The notes: a model not told the origin generated them from the letters alone. Positions 45,992-54,878 are shown, counted from the first letter of the stretch. The stretch: 64,000 bases of DNA from Acidimicrobiaceae bacterium (GCA_003138855.1 PLHF01000011.1:62001-126000); one strand, 5' to 3'. Numbers and translations are program-made.

Positions 45992-46501
45992 ATGCCACAA
46001 GAACTCGACGAAGTCGAAGGGCCGGACGAACTGATCGAGGGAGACCTCGATGAGTTGGCGGACGACGACGACCTGATTGCCGAAGAGGATGCACTGGTGC
46101 TACCGGACGACGACGACGCAGACGTCGTCGTCGTGGAGGAGGACCTCGTCGAAATCGACGACGCAGACGTCGTCGTCGTGGAGGAGGACCTCGTCGAAAT
46201 CGACCCCAAGGTACCGACCAAGGCCGCTGCAGCCGGCGAAGAGGCCGAAGAGGAAGAGGAAGAGGAGCCGGACGACGAGGACGTCGAAGCCAGCCTGGAC
46301 ACGATCCTGAAGGAGCGGTTGGTCGTCGAGGAGGTCGAGGACGACGAGGACGCCCCCGAGCCCGAGGATCGGAGCGGGGACGGCGTGGAGCGGGTGCTGC
46401 CCAAGCAGCCCGGTGAGTTCGTCTGTCGGTCGTGCTTCCTGGTGAAGCACCCCAATCAGCTGGCGGACCGGAAGAAGATGCTCTGTCGCGACTGCGTGTG
46501 A
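45992..46501 (+). CDS. DUF4193-like acidic zinc-ribbon protein
   Basis: A 169-residue, extremely acidic protein. The N-terminal 120 residues are mostly Asp, Glu and Val, including a perfect 15-residue tandem repeat (46112-46201). The C-terminus GEFVCRSCFLVKHPNQL...MLCRDCV has two CxxC pairs that should bind zinc and is the feature shared with the actinobacterial DUF4193 family. Role unknown. The acidic region could mimic nucleic acid or bind RNA polymerase, but that is conjecture. It is preceded by the structured RNA candidate. Confidence 0.8.
   Translation: MPQELDEVEGPDELIEGDLDELADDDDLIAEEDALVLPDDDDADVVVVEEDLVEIDDADVVVVEEDLVEIDPKVPTKAAAAGEEAEEEEEEEPDDEDVEASLDTILKERLVVEEVEDDEDAPEPEDRSGDGVERVLPKQPGEFVCRSCFLVKHPNQLADRKKMLCRDCV
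46112..46201 (+). repeat. Two perfect 45-bp tandem repeats inside the DUF4193-like gene
   Basis: Units 46112-46156 and 46157-46201 are identical and encode DDADVVVVEEDLVEI twice. Identity at synonymous positions points to a recent duplication. Confidence 0.95.
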
Positions 46502-46513
46502 CGGGGGCCGACG

Positions 46514-47209
46514 ATGCCAGTACCGAATGACGATGAATCCGAGGAGACGCCGCTGAGCGAGCGGTTGCTCGATCTGCTGGTCTTCATACCCGCCGGGCTG
46601 GCGGTCACGGCCGTGGACGAGTTACCGAAGCTGGCGGCCCGCGGCAGGGAGCGAATGGGCGTGCGCGTGTCGTCGGCCCGGGCGGTGGGGCAGTTCGCGG
46701 TGAAGGCCGGGCAAAGTGAGTTCCGGCGGCGATCCTCGGCATTGCGCCGCCGGGACCAGGGTGCCTCCGAGGTCCTCGGGGACGAGGAGCCGGAAGTGGC
46801 AGACGTTCCCAGGCCGACCCCGAAGACACCACGGGTCACCGATGCGCATCGCTCGGCCGGCACCGAGTCGGTGGCGGCGCCGATCACGACCACGCCTCCC
46901 TCGTCGCCGGGCACCCCGCCGACCGCGGCCACGCCTCCGACCGCGGCCACGCGACCTTCAACGCCGGCCATGCCTCCGGCGGGGGCACCGGTAGCAGCAA
47001 CGGCTCCGGCAACGGGGAATGGCCACACTCCGGCCGTGTCGAGCCTGGCCATCCCCGGATTCGACTCGCTGTCCGCGTCCCAGGTGGTCCAACGCCTCGA
47101 CGGGTTGAATCGCCAGGAACTGGTGTCGGTCCGGGCCTACGAATCTTCCACCCGGGGCCGGCGGACGATCCTCAACCGGGTGGATCAACTGCTCGACGAG
47201 CGGTCGTAG
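46514..47209 (+). CDS. Hypothetical protein with conserved C-terminal helix region
   Basis: A 231-residue protein 12 bases after the DUF4193-like gene. Residues 15-80 include a weakly hydrophobic helix (LLDLLVFIPAGLAVTAV). Residues 100-175 are a low-complexity Pro/Ala/Thr linker with short repeats. The C-terminus IPGFDSLSASQVVQRLDGLN followed by RGRRTILNRVDQLL looks like a conserved helical domain that could bind a partner or nucleic acid. I do not recognise the family. It is likely co-transcribed with its upstream neighbour. Confidence 0.65.
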   Translation: MPVPNDDESEETPLSERLLDLLVFIPAGLAVTAVDELPKLAARGRERMGVRVSSARAVGQFAVKAGQSEFRRRSSALRRRDQGASEVLGDEEPEVADVPRPTPKTPRVTDAHRSAGTESVAAPITTTPPSSPGTPPTAATPPTAATRPSTPAMPPAGAPVAATAPATGNGHTPAVSSLAIPGFDSLSASQVVQRLDGLNRQELVSVRAYESSTRGRRTILNRVDQLLDERS

Positions 47210-47246
47210 GCCGATCGCGAGCAGTGCGGCGAAGGGGGGAGGGCCG

Positions 47247-47717
47247 ATGGAGGCTGTCCGGGTGGCACGAGCCACGGACGCCGGGCGCATCGCCGAGTTG
47301 GTCGACGAGTTCGCACAGGAGATGGCGTCACGGCGGGGCGCTTCGCTGCTGAACGACCCCGGTGGGCCCGGCCCGGCCCGGATCGACGGTGCCGATGCGG
47401 CGGCGGTCGGCGATCCTGGTCGCCTGGCCCTGGTCGGCACCCTTGACGAGAACGTGGTGAGCATCGCCCTGTGCCACCTCGAGGAGGCCGGGCCCACCGG
47501 GCGGCGCGGCGTGGTCGACGCCTGCTATGTGGAGCCCGGGGCCCGGGTGGTCGGACTCGGCCGGATGCTGATGGACCAGGTCCTGGCATGGTGCACCGAC
47601 CACCAGTGCCGTGGTATCGACGGGTTCGCCTTCCCCGGGGACCGGGGGGCCAAGAGCTTCTTCGAGTCGGCGGGGTTCAAGGCACGGCTACTGGTCATGC
47701 ACCGAGACCTCGACTGA
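47247..47717 (+). CDS. GNAT-family acetyltransferase
   Basis: A 156-residue GNAT protein. The acetyl-CoA-binding motif A is VEPGARVVGLGRMLMDQVLA (motif [RQ]xxGxG/A slightly altered: RVVGLG). GIDGFAFPGDRGAKSFFESA is motif B with the usual FFESAGF. Substrate unknown. It lies 37 bases after the preceding gene on the same strand. Confidence 0.82.
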   Translation: MEAVRVARATDAGRIAELVDEFAQEMASRRGASLLNDPGGPGPARIDGADAAAVGDPGRLALVGTLDENVVSIALCHLEEAGPTGRRGVVDACYVEPGARVVGLGRMLMDQVLAWCTDHQCRGIDGFAFPGDRGAKSFFESAGFKARLLVMHRDLD

Positions 47718-47792
47718 CTGCGCCGACCGGGCCGGTACGGGCTCGGTCGGAATCAGGCCGGAGTGTGCGACCCGGGGGCGGCCGCCCGGCGT

Positions 47793-49097
47793 TCAGGAAG
47801 CCCGGCGCCCCGGGGTCGAGCGGGCACGGGCAGGTACCGGCCGCCGGGGCCCGGGGGGTGGGGGAATGGGGATCCCGAGAAGCCTCGCCAACTCGGGCAC
47901 GTAGCCGGAGGCCTTGCGGGCCGCTCCCAGCAGTGCCTCGTCGGCTCCAGCAGGTATGCCCTGGGGCTTCACTGTGCGGCGTACCGGCGATTCCACCACG
48001 ACCTCCAACAGGGCCTGCCACGCCTCGGGCGATGTCTCGGTCGACATGGCGTGGCCGGCCGCATCGGCCAGCCGGACCGCAAGTTCGGCGGAGAGGCGGG
48101 TGGCAGGTTCGGGGGGCCGGATGGAGGCTCGCACCGCGTCGAGCACCCTCCCTTCGTCGAGGGACGAGGTGATCCGCTCGACCCAACGCTCCCGCAGGGC
48201 GGTGACACGCTGATCGAGCGCGGAGCGCAGGGCGCTCGCGAGCTCGGTTCCCTCCTCGTCCAGGGTCACGGTGGAAGCCGAGGCGACGATGGAGCGAAGC
48301 TCCCGAAGTGGGATGTCCTTGCCCGCCGTGCGCGCCACCGACGCCCGGTCCTTCCAGGTGGCGAGTGTGATCAACGGACGCAGCTCCTCGGCCAGGGCCA
48401 GCAGTGGACCCGGTGTGACCTCGGGTCGACCCTCGGCACGGGCACGGGTGTTCTGCTCCTCGATGGCCTGGCGGACGGCAGGGATGCCGCCGCGCAGCAA
48501 TTGTTCGGCCACCGGGATCTGCTCGGGCCTGAGCGTGGCCAGGGCGGCATTGCGGTAGGTGGTCGACGCAGCCGGACGGCGCGGGTTCTCGCGGCCCCCC
48601 GATTCGCGGGCGCCCGGACGGGCAGGCCCGTTACGTTTGCGGGCCGGTATGCCACCCTCCGACGGCGCTCCCGTGGAGGCTCGGTCGCGTTGCCCGGAGC
48701 CGCTCCTCGGCCCGCGTGAGCGGTCCTCGGAACGCGGCTTGCGCTCGGCCGGTCGACGACCCTCTTGGGAAGGCCCGTCCGGCCGGTCGTCCCGGCGGCG
48801 CCTGCCCTTGGAGGCCAGCACCACGTTCACGTCGGGTGCGCGCTGGGGTGTGCCGATCACCTCGATCCGGTCCTTGGCGCGTGCATCGCCCTTCGCCCTC
48901 GCCGGGAGGAGCGCGGTCACCGTCGTCCCGTCCAGGGTCGTCTCCACCTCGGCGCGCAGTACGGTTCCCACAGCGGCACCGGCGGGAACCAGGTCGGCAC
49001 CGACCGTTCCGCGGGGCTGCTTGGCACCGGCAGCGCGCCACGTCCACGTGGAGTCACCGGTCTGACTGGTCAGTTCGACTTCGATGCGATGGGCCAT
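47793..49097 (-). CDS. Hypothetical protein, beta-barrel-like N-terminus with basic linker
   Basis: A 434-residue protein from ATG 49097. Residues 1-90 (MAHRIEVELTSQTGDSTWTW and following) are beta-rich, like a small OB-type or SH3-type domain. Residues 95-185 are a basic, Arg/Gly/Ser/Pro-rich linker with many RR pairs, typical of nucleic-acid-binding tails. Residues 190-400 are helical (LRPEQIPVAEQLLRGGIPAV). This combination suggests an RNA-associated protein, but I find no named family. TAGCCT stands ten bases before the ATG. An upstream in-frame start at 49130 is less likely. Confidence 0.65.
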   Translation of the reverse strand: MAHRIEVELTSQTGDSTWTWRAAGAKQPRGTVGADLVPAGAAVGTVLRAEVETTLDGTTVTALLPARAKGDARAKDRIEVIGTPQRAPDVNVVLASKGRRRRDDRPDGPSQEGRRPAERKPRSEDRSRGPRSGSGQRDRASTGAPSEGGIPARKRNGPARPGARESGGRENPRRPAASTTYRNAALATLRPEQIPVAEQLLRGGIPAVRQAIEEQNTRARAEGRPEVTPGPLLALAEELRPLITLATWKDRASVARTAGKDIPLRELRSIVASASTVTLDEEGTELASALRSALDQRVTALRERWVERITSSLDEGRVLDAVRASIRPPEPATRLSAELAVRLADAAGHAMSTETSPEAWQALLEVVVESPVRRTVKPQGIPAGADEALLGAARKASGYVPELARLLGIPIPPPPGPRRPVPARARSTPGRRAS

Positions 49098-49316
49098 ACC
49101 GGGCGACAGGCTACTGCCGCCACCGACCATGGCGGTAACAAGCTGGGGAACCGGGGGCCTAAGAAGGGTCTAAGAACCCTCTGAAATGCGGGTTTGCCGT
49201 CCTGCGCACGCCGTACGATGACGGCACACGTGGCGCCCCATGCGCCGCCCGCCAGGGGGGCCGACGGCAGGGCGGGTGGCATCCGGGGGGCATCGGTGCG
49301 TTCGAGGAGGCAATCG

Positions 49317-50927
49317 ATGGAGCATTCGGAAACCGACGGGCAGGTCGCACCGGGCCCCGCAGTGCCTGCATCGCCGCCGCAGACCTTCCCGCCGCCCGCG
49401 ACTGCCGCGATGCCGTTCGGCCCGGGGGCCACACCGGCCGAGGCCCCGGTACCGCCGGCCGATCGGCCCGGCACCGAGGCTCCGGCCGCGACGGAGCCGA
49501 CCAGCGAGGTTGCCGTCCCCGGTGCTGGACAGACCGATCAGATCCCCGCAGTGGCACCACCCTCGGGAGCATCCTTCCTGCCCCCGGAGTGGCGGGAGCC
49601 AGCGCCCACGGCCGAGTCGCCCGATGCCCAGGCGTCGGAGCCGACGCACCCCTGGGGCGCCCGGTCCGCACTCGTCCCGGTCGTCGCTCCGGCCGGGTCC
49701 GGCTGGTCGACGGACCTCACGGCACCGGCCCCTGTCGCCGAGGGGTCGAAGGGGAACCGGGTGCCGGTGTGGCGCTGGGCGGTCCTCTGCCTGGCCGCAG
49801 CGCTCATCGGCGCCCTGGTCGGAGGAGGCATCGTGGCCGCGTCCAACAGCAAGAATGCCACCACCACGGTCAAGGAGATCTCGGCCGGGCCCGCCTTGCT
49901 CAACGGGGTCACCAACATCGAGGCGGTGATCGACAAGGTGCTGCCCGCTGTGGTGTCGATCGACGCCACCTCGCCGGCACCGGCCTCCCCGTCGGTCTTC
50001 GGCGGTTCGACGGGCGGCGAACAGGAGGACCAGGGCACCGGGATGATCATCACCTCGAACGGTGAGGTTGTGACGAACAACCACGTGATCTCCGGGGCGA
50101 CCACCATCACCGTGACGCTCTTCGGCAGCCTCAAGGCACTGCCGGCCACCTTGGTCGATACCGATCCGACCAACGACATCGCGCTGTTGCAGATCACCAA
50201 CGCCTCGAACCTCCCGACGGTCGGCTACGGCGATTCCGACAACGTGCAGGTGGGTGACGCGGTGGTGGCCATCGGCAATGCACTCGGGCTGTCCGCCGGC
50301 ACGCCGACGGTCACCCAGGGGATCATCTCCGCCAAGGGCAGGACCGTGCAGGCCAGCGACTCGACGGGTGCCGTCACCGAGACGCTGACCAATATGTTCC
50401 AGACCGATGCGGCCATCAACCCGGGCAACTCGGGCGGACCGTTGGTGGACAGCTCGGGCAAGGTGATCGGGATGAACACCGCAGTGGCATCGAGTGCCGA
50501 CGGCACCTCCCAGGCTCAGAACATCGGCTTCGCCATCCCGTCGAACAAGATCGAGCAAGAGCTGCCGGAGCTCCGCAACAAGACCATCCCCAACCCGGCT
50601 ACGTCGGGGGCGGGCTACCTCGGTGTGTCGCTCGAGACATTGACCTCCGAGCTGCGCAGCGAGTACAACTTCGTACCCAACCAGGGCGCCGTGGTGCTGC
50701 AGGTGGAGAGTGGCTCGCCGGCCGATGCGGCGGGGCTGCAGCAAGGGGACGTGATCACCTCCTTCGACGGGAAGACCGTCACCAGTGCCGACCAGCTGGC
50801 TACGGCCATCCAGTCGGAGCATCCGGGAAAGATCGTGACCATCGGGCTCTACCGGGGACAGGCCCAGATGACGGTGACGGCGACCCTGGGGTCGGCGAGC
50901 CAGTACGGGCAGTCGGCCGGGGGCTGA
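49317..50927 (+). CDS. HtrA/DegP-like membrane-anchored serine protease with PDZ domain
   Basis: A 536-residue protease of the cell envelope. ATG 49317 has a GAGGAGG ribosome site. Residues 1-150 are a Pro/Ala-rich cytoplasmic tail. One membrane helix is near 155-180 (WAVLCLAAALIGALVGGGIV). The trypsin-like domain has His256 (VVTNNHVISG), Asp287 (TNDIALLQI) and Ser372 (NPGNSGGPLV), all correctly spaced. A C-terminal PDZ domain (about 430-525) contains GYLGVSLE and ASPADAAG-like GSPADAAGLQQGDVI. It probably degrades misfolded exported proteins or signals envelope stress. Confidence 0.95.
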   Translation: MEHSETDGQVAPGPAVPASPPQTFPPPATAAMPFGPGATPAEAPVPPADRPGTEAPAATEPTSEVAVPGAGQTDQIPAVAPPSGASFLPPEWREPAPTAESPDAQASEPTHPWGARSALVPVVAPAGSGWSTDLTAPAPVAEGSKGNRVPVWRWAVLCLAAALIGALVGGGIVAASNSKNATTTVKEISAGPALLNGVTNIEAVIDKVLPAVVSIDATSPAPASPSVFGGSTGGEQEDQGTGMIITSNGEVVTNNHVISGATTITVTLFGSLKALPATLVDTDPTNDIALLQITNASNLPTVGYGDSDNVQVGDAVVAIGNALGLSAGTPTVTQGIISAKGRTVQASDSTGAVTETLTNMFQTDAAINPGNSGGPLVDSSGKVIGMNTAVASSADGTSQAQNIGFAIPSNKIEQELPELRNKTIPNPATSGAGYLGVSLETLTSELRSEYNFVPNQGAVVLQVESGSPADAAGLQQGDVITSFDGKTVTSADQLATAIQSEHPGKIVTIGLYRGQAQMTVTATLGSASQYGQSAGG

Positions 50928-50993
50928 GGGCTGTTCCTGTCCACAGGCCCGTCGAGTGACGCAGATGGTCGTCTGTGCCCCTACGGTGGGTGG

Positions 50994-51047
50994 ATGTCCT
51001 CCGGTGACGAGCCCGTGATGACCGGGGACGCAGACCCATGGGACTGA
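50994..51047 (+). CDS. Possible leaderless 17-codon upstream ORF overlapping the nitroreductase start
   Basis: TACGGT (50982-50987) is followed by six bases and ATG 50994. The ORF encodes MSSGDEPVMTGDADPWD and its stop lies in ATGGGACTGA, overlapping the next gene's ATG by ten bases. It repeats the arrangement seen before thiD. It could couple translation of the nitroreductase to a leader peptide. Confidence 0.45.
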   Translation: MSSGDEPVMTGDADPWD

Positions 51048-51673
51048 GCGGCGAAGGGGCTGCCGGCGAGGAGTGGATCGAGCGGCTTCGAGCGCCCCGG
51101 CCCGAACCGGCCCGAGACGGCTCTCCTCCCGATGACCGGACCCTCTCCAGGGTGATCCAGGCCGCCACGAGCGTTCCCGATCACGGTGGACTGCGGCCGT
51201 GGCGCTTCGTCGTCGTGTGCGGGACCGGTCGCCAGCGGTTCGCCGACGCGCTGGTGGCTGGGCTCCATCAGCTCCGTGGTCCCGACCAGCCCGACGCGGC
51301 CGTGGCCAAGATACGCGGGAAGGCATTCGCCGCCCCCTGCGCGGTAGCCCTGATTGCCTCGCCGGACCCCACGTCGAACGTGCCGGTATGGGAGCAGGTG
51401 GCCTCTGCGTCGTGCACCGGATACGCGATCGTGCTGGCGGCCTCTGCACTCGGGTTGGGGGCGGTGTGGAAGAGCGCTGCGGTCCTCGAGGCCGACCCCG
51501 TCCGAGCGCTGTTCGATCTGCGCCCGGACGAACGGTTGCAGGGTTGGGTGAATCTCGGTTCGCCGGCCCCCTTCGGGCCGAAGGCTGCACGTCCGGAGTC
51601 GCCGGTGGACCTCGATGCGCTGGTCACCGTGATCGGCGACGACGGCGTTCACGGCGGTCCGGTCGACCGGTAG
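51038..51673 (+). CDS. Nitroreductase-family protein
   Basis: A 211-residue FMN-dependent oxidoreductase of the nitroreductase fold, closest in layout to the YdjA-type. Blocks: RLRAPRP (FMN phosphate binding), AATSVPDHGGLRPWRFVVV, CTGYAIVLAASALGLGAVWK and the C-terminal GWVNLGSPA. Substrate not known. The ATG overlaps the stop of a 17-codon ORF, and no separate ribosome site is visible, which supports translational coupling. Confidence 0.85.
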   Translation: MGLSGEGAAGEEWIERLRAPRPEPARDGSPPDDRTLSRVIQAATSVPDHGGLRPWRFVVVCGTGRQRFADALVAGLHQLRGPDQPDAAVAKIRGKAFAAPCAVALIASPDPTSNVPVWEQVASASCTGYAIVLAASALGLGAVWKSAAVLEADPVRALFDLRPDERLQGWVNLGSPAPFGPKAARPESPVDLDALVTVIGDDGVHGGPVDR

Positions 51674-51726
51674 GCGCCCGTCCGGTCAGCCAGGCGCGGG
51701 AGTAGGGGAGTGGCGGCCTGTCGCCC

Positions 51727-52488
51727 TCACGGACGCACGACGAGACGGAGGGCACCGAGGAACGAGGGCTGGCGGCGGAGCGCACCGTGGCGCTCGTCCC
51801 ATCGGCCGGAGGCCAGGTCGGCGGCGAGTGCCCCGACGGCCGCCTCCTCGACCGCAGGGTCGAGGAGGCTCCACGCGGACTGCGATCGGCGTACCGACGG
51901 ATCAAGGAAGGCCTCCGGGCGCCCGTAGTAGGCCTCGGTGAATCCGTCGACGCAGTCGAAGGGAACCGGTACCTCGTGGACGGAGGCGGTCGGGCCCAGG
52001 GCCGAGACGAGGGCACGGACGGTCGGATAGCGGGAGGTCTCGGCGGCCAGGAGTTTCGGCGCGTACTCCATGAGCCACAGTCGGTCGAGGGTATCCGGGT
52101 CGAAGGTCAAGATGGCGACCGGGCCCCGCGTCACCCTGCACAGCTCTGCGATCCCGAGGAGCGGGTCGGGCCACTGATGGATGGTGACCGTGGCCATCGC
52201 CGCATCGACGGCGTCGCTGCCGAGGGGAAGGGCCTGGGCCACGGCCCGGATCACGGGGCCTGTGCCCGGTGGTCGTTGGACGAGCATCGCCACGGAGGGC
52301 TCCACCGCCACCACGGCGCGGTCCACGGGCTCGTAGGAACCGGCTCCGGCCCCCACGTTGAGCACGGTCCGCGCCGTTCCCAACGCCTGGTCGACGAGGG
52401 TCGCGATCCTCGGGTCCGTCCGCCGACGACCGGCGTACCCGGCGCCGTAGGTGGCGTAGTCGACGTCGCCGGCAGGCAGGTTCATCAT
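51727..52488 (-). CDS. SAM-dependent methyltransferase (class I)
   Basis: A 253-residue protein. Residues 36-50 (TVLNVGAGAGSYEPVD) are a class I SAM-binding motif, followed by VVAVEPSVAML (acidic residue for ribose) and DAAMATVTIHQWPDPL (motif IV position). It resembles small UbiE/Methyltransf_11 proteins; the substrate is not readable. The ATG overlaps the stop of the upstream zinc-ribbon gene (ATGA), so the two are coupled. Confidence 0.85.
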   Translation of the reverse strand: MMNLPAGDVDYATYGAGYAGRRRTDPRIATLVDQALGTARTVLNVGAGAGSYEPVDRAVVAVEPSVAMLVQRPPGTGPVIRAVAQALPLGSDAVDAAMATVTIHQWPDPLLGIAELCRVTRGPVAILTFDPDTLDRLWLMEYAPKLLAAETSRYPTVRALVSALGPTASVHEVPVPFDCVDGFTEAYYGRPEAFLDPSVRRSQSAWSLLDPAVEEAAVGALAADLASGRWDERHGALRRQPSFLGALRLVVRP

Positions 52489-52733
52489 CCCCAGCGGGCC
52501 ATCGGCGGCCCGATGCCGGCCTCTTGTGCGCAGGCGCCGCACAGGTCCATGCGTCGGGCACCGGGCCGGTCCGACGCCGCCACTCGCCGCCACCCGTAGC
52601 GTCTGGCCTCCTCGAGGCAGGCGGACTCCGACCAGCGCGGCGCCGTGCGTGCCCCGCACTTGCCGCAGGTGCGGAAGTAGACATCTTCGTCGCGCAGGTC
52701 GTCGAGGGCGAGTTCGTCGGGGTCGTAGTCCAT
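52485..52733 (-). CDS. Small zinc-ribbon protein coupled to the methyltransferase
   Basis: An 82-residue protein with an acidic start (MDYDPDELALDDLRDEDVYF) and two CxxC knuckles, CGKC and CGAC, about 40 residues apart, which should bind one zinc. ATG 52733 is chosen because the longer frame is Arg-rich and looks non-coding. Function unknown. The four-base overlap with the methyltransferase suggests a joint role. Confidence 0.7.
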   Translation of the reverse strand: MDYDPDELALDDLRDEDVYFRTCGKCGARTAPRWSESACLEEARRYGWRRVAASDRPGARRMDLCGACAQEAGIGPPMARWG

Positions 52734-52887
52734 GGTGGCCGCTCCGGCCCGAGGATACCGGCGACGGCGACCACCCGGCACGCTGGGGGGCCGGGCCGGT
52801 CGGCCTCCTCCCTATGATCGGGAGGCAGGGTCGGGGAGGCCGTCTCCATCCGCCGTCACGGCGGTCACGATCGAAGGGAGTGGGTCG

Positions 52888-53301
52888 ATGTCGGAGATGA
52901 TCGACTTCAACACGCAGATCATCGAGGAGTTCCGGGCCAACGGAGGGAAGATCGGCGGGCAGTTCGAGGGAGCCCCCATGCTCCTCCTGACCACGGTGGG
53001 AGCCAAGTCGGAGCTGACCCGGGTCAACCCCATGATGTACCTGGCCGAGGGGGAACGCCTGTTCGTCTTCGCCTCGAAGGCAGGGGCGCCGACCAACCCC
53101 GACTGGTTCCACAACGCCGTAGCCAATCCGGTCGTGGCCGTCGAAGTCGGTTCCGACAGGTTCGATGCCGTGGCCACCGTGCTCGAGGGAGGCGAACGGG
53201 ACCGCGTCTACGCAGAACAGGCCAAACGGTTCCCGGGGTTCGGCGAGTATCAGCAGGCGACCGATCGGGTCATCCCGGTGGTGGCGCTCGACCGGCGGTA
53301 G
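52888..53301 (+). CDS. F420-dependent (Ddn-like) nitroreductase-family protein
   Basis: A 137-residue deazaflavin-dependent oxidoreductase (DUF385 type). The signature is PMLLLTTVGAKSELTRVNPM, followed by LFVFASKAGAPTNPDWFHNA and NPVVAVEVG. Members use F420H2 to reduce quinones or other compounds, or bind biliverdin or FMN. GAAGGGAG before ATG 52888 is the ribosome site. It fits with fbiC in this window. A leader of about 60 bases starts after TATGAT near 52813. Confidence 0.88.
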   Translation: MSEMIDFNTQIIEEFRANGGKIGGQFEGAPMLLLTTVGAKSELTRVNPMMYLAEGERLFVFASKAGAPTNPDWFHNAVANPVVAVEVGSDRFDAVATVLEGGERDRVYAEQAKRFPGFGEYQQATDRVIPVVALDRR

Positions 53302-53356
53302 GAGCCGGCGGCGCGACGAGCCGGCAGGCATCCGACCGGGCCGCCGCTCACAAGGG

Positions 53357-53372
53357 TAATATCGTCACCGTG
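53357..53372 (+). promoter_or_regulatory. Leaderless-type promoter of the 115-residue zinc-finger gene
   Basis: TAATAT at 53357-53362, seven bases, then GTG 53370. Confidence 0.5.
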
Positions 53373-53717
53373 ACGAAATCATCCGACACCCCAAGGTGCG
53401 GCTGGTGCCACCGTCCGGTGGGGCAGTCGGAGGGTGCCGGTCGGCCTCGGAGGTTCTGCAGCCGTTCCCATCGCCAACGGGCGTACGAGGCCCGCCGCAG
53501 GGCCGACTCACTCAAGATCCCGGCGGGGCAGGTGGTCGTCGTCGAGGAGGACCTCCGGCGCATGCACGATCGCCTGTACCGGCTGGAAGCGGCCGTCGAG
53601 GACGTCACCGCCGACCTCGGGAGGTCGGCGGGGCCCAAGGACTATCGGGAGGCGTTCGAACATCTCTACGAGTCGGCGAGGGATCTGGTCGGGACGGTGG
53701 TGGAGCCGGCCCGGTGA
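53370..53717 (+). CDS. Small zinc-finger/coiled-coil hypothetical protein
   Basis: A 115-residue protein. The N-terminus contains CGWCHRPV followed by RRFCSRSHRQRAYEARRR, a CxxC...C...H zinc-knuckle pattern typical of small actinobacterial DNA-associated proteins. The second half is an amphipathic helix (VVVEEDLRRMHDRLYRLEAA). It starts with a leaderless-type GTG. A decayed relative of the zinc-knuckle part appears at 56.2 kb. Function unknown. Confidence 0.65.
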   Translation: MTKSSDTPRCGWCHRPVGQSEGAGRPRRFCSRSHRQRAYEARRRADSLKIPAGQVVVVEEDLRRMHDRLYRLEAAVEDVTADLGRSAGPKDYREAFEHLYESARDLVGTVVEPAR

Positions 53718-53763
53718 GGCCGGTGCCGGTGTGCGTCGTCCGTCCCCGCCGCCCAGGGGATGC

Positions 53764-54878
53764 CTACCGGAGCCGGTACGTGATGGGGAGGTGCTTGACC
53801 CCGCTCACGAAGTGCGAGGGACCGCCTCATCCCTGTTGGCCGACGGGTAGCAGGTCAGCACGACATCGCCCTCGGGTATCTGGATGCCGCTCTTCAACTC
53901 CACGTCCTCTTGGGCCCAGCGGAAGAAGCTCCGGACCGGACTTGTCCATCGGATGATCTCCTCGGCGGCGTTGAATCGGAGAGACGGGTCCTCCTGGAGG
54001 TCCTGCAGCTGCTCGGGGTTCCGCAGGAGGACCTCTAGGCCGCCGGAGATGGCGTAAGACGTGGTGTCGTGGCCGGCGGTGGCCACGATGATGTAGTACC
54101 AGAGGCGCTCGGCCGAGCCCAGTGGCGCTCCGTCGATCTCACCGTTGGCGATCACGGTGGCCAGGTCACCGGTGGGGTGGGCACGGCGGTCAGCGGTGAG
54201 GTCGTCGAAGTAGGCACTGAACTTCTCGATGGTGTCCGCCACCAGGGCACCGGGGTCGGAGAACTCCCCCAGGAACTCGGGATCGCCGGCGCCGAAGAGC
54301 CCCTGGGTGAGCTCCAGCATCAGCTGTTCGTCGCTCTGGGGGATGCCGAAGATGCTCATGATCACCCGGGTGGTGAAAGGGATGGCTATATCGGAGGCGA
54401 AATCACACCGACCACCGAGCTCGACGAGCCGGTTGGCGTACTCCTCGGCGATCACGTCGACCACCGGTTGGAGTCCCTTGACGGCGGCCGGCTTGAACCA
54501 GTCGCTGGTGACCTGCCGGTACTTGAAGTGTGCCTCGCCGTGGAGGTGGACCAGGGTGGCGGGCATCTCGAGGCCGAGCGCGGCCAGGATGTCGTACTGC
54601 GCATCGGGCGCCGGTGCGGACCGTTCGGTGTTCAAGAGCACGTCGCTCCGGCGCGACACCTCCGTGACGTCGGCGTGCCGGAGAATCGCCCAGAAAGGCG
54701 TCCATCCCTCGGCCTCGACCCGCACGACCGGGGAGTCCTGTCGGAGCTCGGCAACGGCGGCGTGCCAATCGTCCATGTCGGCGAAGGCGGAGGGCTCGAT
54801 GAAGATCAGGCCTCGAGGGTCCGCCGTCACGGTCGAGATCTGGGTGCTGGTCAAGGGATCCTCCTGCGTCGATGCCAT
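53764..54878 (-). pseudogene. Cytochrome P450 pseudogene lacking the heme-binding loop
   Basis: The open frame reads as a bacterial P450 from about MASTQEDPLTSTQ (ATG 54878) through the I-helix (AGHDTTSYA), the K-helix ExxR (EEIIRWTSPVRSFFR) and CYPSANRDEAV. It then ends with PRTS and a stop at 53805. A P450 should continue for about 70 residues with the FGxGxHxCxG heme loop and L-helix; none of this is present. The normal family C-terminus FVSGVKHLPITYRLR plus stop follows at once in another frame (to 53764). An internal out-of-frame deletion therefore removed the Cys ligand. The product cannot bind heme as a P450. Confidence 0.88.
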
